Origin: Polynucleobacter necessarius
Lineage (GTDB): Bacteria; Pseudomonadota; Gammaproteobacteria; Burkholderiales; Burkholderiaceae
Assembly: GCF_900095175.1 (NCBI RefSeq)
Contig: NZ_LT606946.1
Location: forward strand, 1,333,417-1,397,416
Reading direction: 5' to 3'
Length of the DNA: 64,000 nucleotides
This document shows, piece by piece, positions 56,565-64,000 of this stretch. Made by a program: the position numbers and the translations under genes. Positions within the stretch are counted from its first letter, which is position 1; every line of letters begins with the position of its first letter. Under the pieces are notes generated by a model. It was given only the letters and a program-made list of their open reading frames with translations, searched no databases and had not been told where the DNA came from.

Positions 56565-56917
56565 AGAGAATAATTTGATATTGATATTGATCTTGATATC
56601 CCGCACCAATGCCCTCACCGGTTTTCATGGCTTGCATAAAAATAGGTTCTGGACGGCACTTATCAAATAAAGCACCCTCACCCCCTAGCTAGTACTAATA
56701 AGACTACATTGACATTAGTAGTGCTAAAGACCGCATATCCTGGAGCGGTCTCTATATCTTTCTTAATCGCAGGGTTTTGCTTAATGAGAGCAGCCAAACC
56801 CACCTTAGACATTTCGAGTGTTGCCTCTCTTTTCTGCGCAATCTCTTGAGCAGTTAAAGGCTTTCCATCGGCACCTGTCGACTGGCAGCCAGATAGCATC
56901 ACCAAGCTAAATGCCAT
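56518..56917 (-). pseudogene. SYLF (YSC84)-domain lipoprotein, frameshifted and 3'-truncated
   Basis: The frame from 56917 has the lipoprotein motif VMLSGCQS, then GYAVFSTTNVNVVLLVLARG and a stop. Removing one base from the C5 run at 56681-56685 restores ARGEGALFDKCRPEPIFMQ, MKTGEGIGAGYQDQ, and QIILFKNADAIDQF, matching the SYLF fold. The frame then stops at 56518-56520, about 80 residues short. The signal peptide is also very short, with a stop upstream, so the 5' end may be damaged too. The 3' end overlaps the HDAC remnant at a deletion junction. Confidence 0.8.
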
Positions 56918-57000
56918 GCATAAGGCTGGAGATCCTTAATTTATAGACCTTATATCAGTTTTATAAAAGATATAGAAATGCACATTAAAATCGCCAGACT

Positions 57001-57881
57001 ATGTTTAGGATTAAAAATCTCCTCATGCTAATGGCTTTTGGGCCAGGTTTAGCTTGGGCGATCGATTTACAGCCGAACGATATTGTTGCCCCTGCACCCA
57101 ATAAAAACTACTTAACTTTGAGTTACATCAATTCAGAGAACACCACTCAATACAGAAACGGCTCCGCGCTACCTGGCAATCCAGTGATTGGTACGCAAAG
57201 CGCAATTTTGCGTGGCTCTCGCACCTTCAATATCGGTGACTTGCCTGCAGTCAGTTATCTACAGTTACCTTATGGAGCGATCAGTCCCGCCGGATCTTTT
57301 GCGAGCGCACCTGGCGATACCGGCATTGGCGACCTCAGCTTTGCTACAGCGATCTGGCCCTATGCCAATAAAAGCACCAGAACCTATTTGGGAATAGCTG
57401 GATATCTCATTACTCCAACAGGAAGCTACTCCAGCCAGAGAGCCTTTAATCTTGGTGAAAACCGTTTTCGAACAGACTTGCAGATCGGTTTTCAGACTCC
57501 AATCACTTCAAACGTCGATGGCATGATTGCCGTAGATACGATGTGGTTTGGTGGGAATAGTCAGTGTGGAGCAGCTTGCGGACTCAGTACCAACGGCGCT
57601 CCTTAAGCCAAAAACCTCTCACCACCACACAGCTTGGCCCAATCTATCGTATCAACCAAATCTTTACTGTTGGTGCCTCCTATTTTTATGTAGCAGGAGG
57701 CGCAACCTCAATTAATAACAGCTATCAAAATAATGTGGTGAACACCTAAAGATTTTTGCTAAGCGGTCAGGCGCACACACCTATTGGAAGATTCTCCCTG
57801 CAATACGGCAGAGATATGGAAATCAAAAATGGGTTTGTGCAGACTCGAGTACTCGCAATAAGACTCGCGAAAGAGTTTTAA
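57001..57881 (+). pseudogene. Phenol-degradation MetA-type outer-membrane transporter, broken
   Basis: A signal peptide (MFRIKNLLMLMAFGPGLAWA) leads a beta-barrel-like protein with YLTLSYINSENTTQYRNG and DTGIGDLSFATAIWPYAN, as in the MetA-pathway/Phenol_MetA_deg family. The frame stops at 57606. One missing base at CC 57601-57602 shifts it; the next frame (LSQKPLTTTQLGPIYRI) then meets TAA at 57747-57749 within VVNT*RFLLSGQAHTP, one C-to-T step from CAA. The true end is the TAA at 57879-57881 after RLAKEF. It carries two independent lesions and is about 293 codons when repaired. Confidence 0.85.
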
Positions 57882-57883
57882 AG

Positions 57884-58710
57884 CTATCTTGTGGGTGGTA
57901 ATGGGGAGCCGCAAGAAGAGCAATAGTGATCCTCAAGGCCATATCCATCGCGCATACAAATTAAACAGGCACGATCACCATTTGCTCGATGCGCCCTTTT
58001 TGTATAAGACATTTCTGCTGTAACAATTCCGGTGGGTGCTGCTAGAGTTCCCCAGCCCATTAGCATCATGAGCAAGGCAATTAACTTACCCAAATCTGTT
58101 TGTGGGGTGATGTCACCAAAACCTACCGTGGTCATTGTGGTGATCGCCCAATAGATCGAAACCGGGATGCTCGTATAGCCATGAGCTGGGCCCTCAACCA
58201 CATACATCAATGTTCCCATCACCATCACCACCATGAGAACAACAGATAGAAAGACCAAAATTTTTCTTCTGCTAGCTGCCATCGCATCAGCTAGATGCTG
58301 ATATTCAGACATGTATTGAGTCAGCTTAAAGATTCGGAAGACCCTAATGAGGCGCAAAATTCTGACATCAATTAAGGCGTGCAACTCTGGGAAGATTAAA
58401 GCTAAATATGTTGGCACGACAGCAAGAAGATCGATGATGCCAAAAAACTGGTGATGTATTTAATACGATTCGGGGCAGAGTAGATTCTGACAAGACATTC
58501 CACCGTAAAGAGTCCCGTAAATACCCACTCAAGAAACGAGAGCTCTGTATGGAAGTTTTTCGATACCGACTCGATGCTATCCAATACCACCACAAATAGG
58601 GAGAGTAGTATGGCAAAAATTAATACCTGGTCAAATCGAAGACCTAAAGGTGTGCTCGTCTCAAAGACAATTATTCTCAGCTTTTCTTTGAAGGAAATTT
58701 GTCTAGGCAT
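57884..58710 (-). pseudogene. Voltage-gated-type K+ channel with C-terminal zinc ribbon, frameshifted
   Basis: The first frame from ATG 58710 covers S1-S3-like helices (FDQVLIFAILLSLFVVVLDS). The second has the S4-like RILRLIRVFRIFKL with spaced Arg, the pore filter TMTTVGFGDITP and S6, then a CLIC ... CSSC ribbon. Adding one T in the A6 run at 58442-58447 gives ITSFFGIIDLLAVVPTYLA and joins them. Repaired length is about 276 residues. It is followed, after the stop at 57884, by the MetA remnant converging from the left. Confidence 0.86.
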
Positions 58711-58715
58711 TTTGT

Positions 58716-59192
58716 CTACTCAGCCCCATTCGATCTAGATGAAGTCCAATACTTTTGCATCTCGATAAAGAGAAATGAAGCAGACCAGGTGATCAGGATG
58801 AAGCCTGTGAGAGCCTCTACTCCAGTCAAATAACGTAAGTAGCCTTGTGCCACGATCTCACCATAGCCTAATGTCGTAAAGGTAACAAATGACAGGTAGG
58901 CGCAATCTAATAACATGCCATGGCCTGAAAGCTCCCCAACGAGTCCACCCATAATAGGGAACTGCAAGGTAAAGAAGTAACCTAAGGCAAATAGCCAGAT
59001 CTCCACCACGTGCGCCATGAAGATGGCGCCGACCCCTATTAGCACCCGAAAACGCGGTGCAATGTGGGCTAGCTTGGGGAGCAGCTTATCAGGCTGAAAA
59101 AGGGCCTCGTAATGCAAGAGGATCGCAATAAGTGCTAGAGATCCATTGATGACGAAGGCAGTAATGAGCAACATCGTTAAATTATCCCCCAT
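58716..59192 (-). CDS. Two-pore-helix type K+ channel-like membrane protein
   Basis: The 158-residue protein has three or four helices. The pore-like motif FTTLGYGEIVAQG precedes the last helix, where the classical filter TVGYG is TLGYG. It belongs to the Ion_trans_2 group, probably K+ selective and tetrameric. It is intact and ends 5 bases before the start of the broken voltage-gated-type channel on the same strand. Confidence 0.8.
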   Translation of the reverse strand: MGDNLTMLLITAFVINGSLALIAILLHYEALFQPDKLLPKLAHIAPRFRVLIGVGAIFMAHVVEIWLFALGYFFTLQFPIMGGLVGELSGHGMLLDCAYLSFVTFTTLGYGEIVAQGYLRYLTGVEALTGFILITWSASFLFIEMQKYWTSSRSNGAE

Positions 59193-59211
59193 TTTCAGGG
59201 GGATAAAAACA

Positions 59212-59616
59212 TCAACCAGTAATAACGGTATCGCCTTTTAGAGCATCTACTTTGGCAAAGTACTTTTTAGCGTAAGCCAATAATTGCCCATTGGTAGGAT
59301 GATCTACGGTTTCAATACCAACTACCTTTTCAGCAATAGTGTGATCGTGTTTAGCGGCATGCTTCATCAAATCCAATTTTGCAGAGCCAGGGCCCACAAT
59401 CAAAATCTCTTTAGATTCCATCACCGCTTGAATCACTTCATGTAAGTAATGCTGATCTGGTTCAGCACGTGCGCCACTGACAGAGCCACTTTTGTGATGA
59501 ACATTCTTATGAGTAGATCTAGTCTTAATGACTTCGCTCTCACTAGCAGCGGGGTTGAAGTAAATAACGTGCGCCTCTTGATGATCTATCCAAATTACTG
59601 AGTGATTAAATGACAT
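59212..59616 (-). CDS. eRF1-like/'translational machinery' small protein
   Basis: The 134-residue protein begins MSFNHSVIWIDHQEAHVIYF, with a His-rich linker (KNVHHKSGS), then LIVGPGSAKLDLMKHAAKHD and VDHPTNGQLLAYAKKYF. This matches the short bacterial proteins annotated as translational machinery components related to the eRF1 domain 3 fold. Function is unproven. Its ATG is preceded by AGAGAAAG. Intact. Confidence 0.72.
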   Translation of the reverse strand: MSFNHSVIWIDHQEAHVIYFNPAASESEVIKTRSTHKNVHHKSGSVSGARAEPDQHYLHEVIQAVMESKEILIVGPGSAKLDLMKHAAKHDHTIAEKVVGIETVDHPTNGQLLAYAKKYFAKVDALKGDTVITG

Positions 59617-59671
59617 ACTTTCTCTTTCAAATTAAAACAACAAAATATTAAATACAGTAGACCAGGAATAC

Positions 59672-59938
59672 TTAATCTAGAACTAAGTCATGACTAAACA
59701 CATGTACTGCGTCATCTACTGCATGACCGGCTAGAATTTTATTTTCCGCAATCGATAAGAGCTTTAGCTGATGATTCTGGAATAAACGCAAAGAATCCTT
59801 TTCGACTCCATCTGAATCCAAATCTTGCAGCGCTTCAAAGCTAAAAATACACTGCATTGGCTTAGCATCAAGTAATGCCGGAAATGCCACATTACCATTC
59901 TCTAATAGGCTGGCAGGGCCAATAAACTCAAGCTTCAT
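59672..59938 (-). CDS. DUF1488-like protein
   Basis: The 88-residue protein starts at ATG 59938 (a GTG lies 12 bases earlier). MKLEFIGPASLLENGNVAFP and CIFSFEALQDL follow the DUF1488 pattern of a small beta-rich domain, with an added acidic region. Function is unknown. It is monocistronic, upstream of the 59212 gene on the same strand. Intact. Confidence 0.65.
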   Translation of the reverse strand: MKLEFIGPASLLENGNVAFPALLDAKPMQCIFSFEALQDLDSDGVEKDSLRLFQNHQLKLLSIAENKILAGHAVDDAVHVFSHDLVLD

Positions 59939-60025
59939 TATAAGACTCACTTTATTTAAAAATATACAAATCGCTTTCTTACTGTGGTCTTATTTGGTGT
60001 GAAAGTGTTGATATATATCAAAGAT

Positions 60026-60844
60026 CTATCTTTCGCACTCAGAATGAGTCAAATTTCTTTGTAAAAGAAAATTCTGCGCCGTTCTAGGAAGATGAATTTC
60101 ATGGGATTTACTGAGCTGGGCAGATCGACGCAATAAATCCTCGGCCGATATCTTTAATGAATCCCCTTTACAGACAAAGAGAATTTGATTCATCCGATCA
60201 TCCTCCATGACTGCGATAGATTGATATTCAAAAATGCGATCAATCCTCTCCTGATAAACCTGATTTAAGCCTGCAGCTCCAGACAAATTAATAGCCATGA
60301 TTCCGCCTGGATTCAAAAACGCTAAGCAGCTGGCGTAAAAGTCTTCACTACAAAGCTGGGGCGCTTGCCCTGACTTGGTATATCCATCAATGAGCAAAAC
60401 ATCAAATGATTCCTCAGTATTTCTGAGGTATTCGGCGCCATCCGCCTTAATCACCTTAAAACGTGCATCGTTATCAGGGATGTGGAACTGATTCTTTAGC
60501 GCCATGACCTTGGCATTATTTTCTAGCACCAGGATGGAGGATGCAGGCAAATGATGATGGCAATACTTAGCAAGAGATCCGCCACCTAAACCAATCATGG
60601 CAATACTCTTGGGGTCAGGATGAAAGAGGAGGAAGCCCATCATGGTCTCGGTATAGCTGACTACCAAGCGCATGGGTGCCTGCATATCCATCAGGCTTTG
60701 AGTGGACTCACTATCAAAATAGAGCGCCTTGAACTTCCTGCTCTCAACGATATAGGGCTCACCCTGAATACCATCAAACCTTTCTTTTAATTTAGAAAGG
60801 CTCTCCTTGAGATTTTGCATTCCAGATGACGGGATGTGAGACAT
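60026..60844 (-). CDS. Spermidine-synthase-like SAM-fold protein
   Basis: The 272-residue protein has a Rossmann methyltransferase-like fold of the polyamine synthase superfamily: IAMIGLGGGSLAKYCHHHLP (motif I), VLENNAKV, and FDVLLIDGYTKSG with the catalytic-type Asp pattern. Typical SpeE residues at the substrate site are only partly kept, so it may be a spermidine-synthase homologue of other function. A frame free of lesions sits between decayed genes, which suggests it is still used. Confidence 0.78.
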   Translation of the reverse strand: MSHIPSSGMQNLKESLSKLKERFDGIQGEPYIVESRKFKALYFDSESTQSLMDMQAPMRLVVSYTETMMGFLLFHPDPKSIAMIGLGGGSLAKYCHHHLPASSILVLENNAKVMALKNQFHIPDNDARFKVIKADGAEYLRNTEESFDVLLIDGYTKSGQAPQLCSEDFYASCLAFLNPGGIMAINLSGAAGLNQVYQERIDRIFEYQSIAVMEDDRMNQILFVCKGDSLKISAEDLLRRSAQLSKSHEIHLPRTAQNFLLQRNLTHSECER

Positions 60845-60880
60845 CCCTCATCATAAAGCCCCACCATCAAGGATTACGTA

Positions 60881-62674
60881 CTAGTTTAGGGGTCTGGGTT
60901 TCTTAGTTTCTGAAACGGGAATCACCTTGCCACCCAAGATAGTTGCGAGAACAGAAACATTTTTAATATTGTTCACAGGAATTGTCTGCGGGTCAGAGTC
61001 AAGGATAGCGAAGTCAGCAAACTTACCAGTCTCAATAGTCCCAACTTTGTCTTCTACCCCTAGGGTGTAGGCGGCATTAATCGTAATCATCTTCATGGCG
61101 TCTGATGCCGTGACAGCTTCAGCGGGAGCCCAGACTTTGCCGTTGTTATAGACATCCTTACGAGTAACTGCTGTCCAAGCCTCTTTTAAAGGGGCAGGCG
61201 CCGATACCGGTGCATCAGAGCGAATAGAGGTCACGATGCCACTTTTAACTAAAGTGCCCAATCTTGTTGCATAAGATGCACGATCCATTCCAAGGGCCGG
61301 GTATTCCAAATTGGCGCGCTCAGAAATATAGGACATATTGGCACTCACAACCGCACCAAGCGCCTTAATCTTCATCACCATTGCTGTCGTTGGAATTCCA
61401 AAATGATTGATGGTGTAACGATGGTCAAAGCGGGGTTTTGCATCAATCATGAGTTGCAAAGCATTGATGGAGTGCTGGTTACCAATATCTCCATTGCTAT
61501 GGATATGAATGTGGAAACCGGCGTCCCACCATGGCCTCATGGTGTTAGCAAACTCTTGTGATGACTTGAAATTAGAAGAGCCTAAGGTGCCATTGGTATA
61601 GCCTGGGTGCTCCATGCGCATCGTCTCTGGAAGATAACCCCCCATCGCTATAAAACTTCACACCTTGAAAAATGAGGCGATCGTTATCTTGTTGCTTTAA
61701 ATTCTGAGCTTCAGCAATGGCCTTATCTCCATACTTCTGAATAAATGGCTCTGCATAAACCACTGGGACAAGACGTAATGCAGTATTGGGAGATTGGGTA
61801 TATGCCTTGGAAATCTTGGTTTCCATGTCAATATTCATAGTGCCAAATGCCAAATCTCCCGATGTCGTAATGCCAGCCTGCTGCATCAAGTCATTGATAT
61901 ACATAAAATCATTTGGAATCTCATGTGGCTTCAGAATATCTTTCCCTGCAACTTTGAGAATGTATTGCATTGCTGCAATCTCTAAAAATTGTCCATTTAA
62001 CTGACCATCTTTATCTAAACCCACACCTTTGATATTTTTTACCTGATCTGGTGTGATTCCGTAGGACTTAATAAATGCACTATTAACGTACATATCATGG
62101 CCGGAGATATCCCACACAATAATCGGCCTTGTTGTTGATGCTTGGTCTAAAAGCTGGCGATCAGGCTGCTTTCCCATTGACACCGCGTCATACCCCCAGG
62201 TCAGCAGAGTCTCATTGGGGTCCTTGATAGGATCCGAATACTTCTTTAACTGCGCCATTGCAGCCGGCAGGGTTGGCACACCAGGAAACGGTGCACCCCA
62301 TGGATTGGGCATTGGAGATGATGTTAGTAGTGGCTTATTAAATAGAATGCCCGCTAGCAAAGGATGAGCATGTGGCTCAATAAATCCTGGATACATTACT
62401 TTGTTTGCGAATTGGCGGTCAATTTTTGTTGGGTATTTATCTGTCCAAGGCTTCATATCTTCCAATGAGCCCACCGACAGAATACGGCCATCAGCTATAG
62501 CAACTGCAGTGGCATTTGGAATCGCAGGATCCATCGTCACAATTTTCTTAGCCACAAAGACAGTTACTTCAGAAACCTTGGGGGTTGATGGCGGATCAAT
62601 CAGTTGAACAGCAGAAGCCATTCCTGAAACAAGCCCCAGTGCACATAAATAAATAATTTTGATTTTAGATTCAT
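60881..62674 (-). pseudogene. YtcJ-like amidohydrolase, two frameshifts
   Basis: Repaired, this is an exported metal-dependent amidohydrolase of about 597 residues. EPHAHPLLAGI is the His-x-His metal site near residue 100, KFYSDGG follows, and the C-terminal half has IHIHSNGDIGNQ and SIRSDAPVSAP. The signal-peptide frame from ATG 62674 is one base short at the T4 run 62657-62660 (adding one gives KSKIIYLCALGLVSGMASA). The body shifts at an extra base in the C6 run 61638-61643, which removes DGGYLPETM. It has a second paralogue just upstream. Confidence 0.84.
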
Positions 62675-62730
62675 AAGAACTCCATCAGCCTCTTCATCTC
62701 AGATGAAATAAATTCTCATTAATTTGAGCA

Positions 62731-62764
62731 AAAAGAAACACCCGCATCAGCGAGTGTTTCTTTT
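62731..62764 (-). terminator. Terminator of the second amidohydrolase gene
   Basis: A long stem AAAGAAACAC-C-CGC / GCG-A-GTGTTTCTTT with one mismatch and a 4-base loop, and a T run on the minus strand. It follows the stop at 62786. Confidence 0.85.
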
Positions 62765-62785
62765 ACAAACTGTATTGATTAGGAC

Positions 62786-64000
62786 TTACTTAAGACTCAC
62801 CCGCTTACCATCAACCCAAGTTGCCTTGACTTTGATATTACGAATTTCTGCAGGTGGTGTCTTACGTGGATTCTTCTCCAATATCACCAAGTCAGCCCGC
62901 TTGCCGACTTCTAGGCTACCAACAAGATTGTCAGCAAAGATTTGATATGCGGCATCGATCGTAATCGCACGAATCGCATCATCAACCGAAACGGCTTGGG
63001 TTGATCCAAGCACTTTCTGCGGAGGCAGTTGCCATAAGCGTGTTACTTCTTCGCTCACATAGTTCAAGGGGCCAACATTAGAAACTGGCGAGTCACTATG
63101 CAGCGTAAATTTACCGCCCGCACGCTTAAAGTCTCCTGCCGGATCGATACGCTCAGCGCGCTCAGACCCAATAATATGGTTATTAAACGCTGCGCCCCAG
63201 TAATCAACGTGGCCGATAGTAAAGCTTGGTATCACACCCAATTTGACTGCTTTTGTAACGTGATCTGGATGATTGACCGTGAAATGCTCAATACGCAAAC
63301 GACGCTCTTGCGGCTTAGGATTACCCGCCAATAATTTAGCGTAGCTATTCAGAGCCTGATCAATTGCCTTTCACCATTGGAGTGAGAAGAAATTTGCCAG
63401 CCTTGATCAAAGTATGACTTCATAGATGCATAAATATCAGCATCCTTATAGTTGAGTGAGCCACTCCATTTACTATCTTTGGGATAGCTATACGGCTGAT
63501 TGAGTGCCGCAGTTAAACCCTGAGTAGAGCCGTCGGTAATATATTTAATACCGATGAAGCGTAACTTATCGTCCCCCTCATTCGGCTTAATAGCCTTATA
63601 CCCAGGCGGCAAAGTCTCGCTGAATAAGTATCCACGAACTCGAATCGGTGATGCATTCTTTGCAAAAATAGCTTTATAAATAGCTACTTCTTTATCAACA
63701 CCAAAATTACCACCAACACTCATATCGGAGACTGTTGTTACTCCAGTGGATGCCATTTTCTTCATGGTGCCTTCAATAGCAGCAAACAATTGCTCTTCTG
63801 TTGGGTTTGGCATTTTGGTCATAAATGGCAAATAAGTTGGTGGCTCCACTAACTTGCCAGTGAGCTGACCCTTTACATCTTTCACATAAATACCGCCGCC
63901 AGCAGGATTTGGAGTTTTGCTTGTAATACCGGCAAGCTCTAAAGCCTTGTGATTAACGTAGCCGATATGTCCAGATTGATTGACGATAAAAATGGGGACG
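62786..64000 (-). pseudogene. YtcJ-like amidohydrolase (second paralogue), frameshifted, 5' end outside window
   Basis: The frame is open from base 64000 (VPIFIVNQSGHIGYVNHKAL) through KYITDGSTQGLTAAL and WQISSHSNG to a stop at 63349. The rest (AIDQALNSYAKLLAGNP to FTLHSDSPVSNV and a stop at 62786) is in another frame. Adding one C at 63367-63368 gives SNGERAIDQALNSY and joins them. The conserved HSNG and SDSPV metal-ligand motifs remain. It is about 40% complete or more in this window; the N-terminal metal site lies outside. Confidence 0.84.

Noticed and set aside
56575-56605. Repeated TTGATATTGATATTGATC, which looks like overlapping FNR half-sites or a small satellite
   Set aside because: It is the coding relic of the Tyr-Gln-Asp-Gln stretch in the SYLF domain on the minus strand and has no promoter nearby.
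1-64000. Search for tRNA, rRNA, insertion sequences, prophage, CRISPR or toxin-antitoxin genes
   Set aside because: None could be supported by sequence features in either strand; the breaks seen are small indels and substitutions, not insertions of mobile elements.

Overview
This window looks like a chromosome segment from a betaproteobacterium of the genus Polynucleobacter (Burkholderiaceae). The evidence is the moderate-GC coding style, the tmRNA tag ANDERFALAA, the complete cbb3 oxidase and System I cytochrome c maturation loci, and many ordinary freshwater-Burkholderiales families. About 57 reading frames look intact. About 20 more are recognisable genes broken by one or a few small lesions: 1-bp slips in homopolymers, a 5-bp tandem duplication, a 2-bp loss in a GA repeat, four in-frame stops each one C-to-T step from a sense codon, a 5' truncation, and one deletion joining two convergent genes. 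Core genes (gyrA, ubiG, gph, tmRNA, cbb3, nearly all ccm genes) are intact, while transporters, channels, redox accessories and catabolic enzymes are hit. This is what early genome reduction looks like, and it fits an obligate endosymbiont such as the ciliate symbiont P. necessarius. The organism name is an inference. Sequencing error could explain some homopolymer slips but not the whole pattern.

Layout. 1-3.8 kb: gyrA (partial), an OmpA-like protein, ubiG-gph, and tmRNA. 3.8-15.6 kb: an IlvD/Edd-type dehydratase, a methyltransferase, trhO, a hydroxyacid dehydrogenase, a split chromate transporter (second half broken), broken crcB, a DODA-type dioxygenase, two small genes, an M50 protease, and an abutting convergent pair of broken cytochrome c' and cytochrome b561 genes. 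14.6-22.7 kb: a hydroxy-acid or sugar-acid catabolic and uptake island with two 3-hydroxyacyl-CoA dehydrogenase-like genes, a broken 2-hydroxyacid dehydrogenase, a DapA-family lyase, a TAXI-TRAP transporter and a 5'-truncated mandelate racemase-family gene. 22.7-26.9 kb: an M23 peptidase, a Usp, a DUF2177 protein and a heavily decayed SulP permease.

26.9-36.4 kb: an intact cbb3 oxidase locus (a SafE-like protein, fnr, fixH, ccoG, ccoPQON, ccoS, ccoI). An FNR-type box sits at exact class II spacing upstream of ccoN. 36.5-39.8 kb: three broken genes (MFS, 2OG-Fe dioxygenase, TAXI-like receptor). 40.7-47.5 kb: ccmABCDEFGH intact, with ccmI cut down to its membrane-anchored N-terminal half. The cbb3 and ccm loci work together, since CcoO and CcoP need covalent haem.

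48-55.8 kb: quinone oxidoreductase, then a light and DNA-repair island with an intact FeS-type photolyase, a nonsense-broken DASH-type photolyase, and small conserved partners (DUF3833, chalcone-isomerase-like, DUF393, TIGR03643, SDR, DUF2237, DUF2256). 55.8-64 kb: mostly decayed material (HDAC-like, SYLF, MetA-type outer-membrane protein, voltage-gated-type K channel, two YtcJ-like amidohydrolases), interspersed with a two-helix K channel, two small conserved proteins and a spermidine-synthase-like protein. No tRNA, rRNA, insertion sequence, prophage or CRISPR array was seen.
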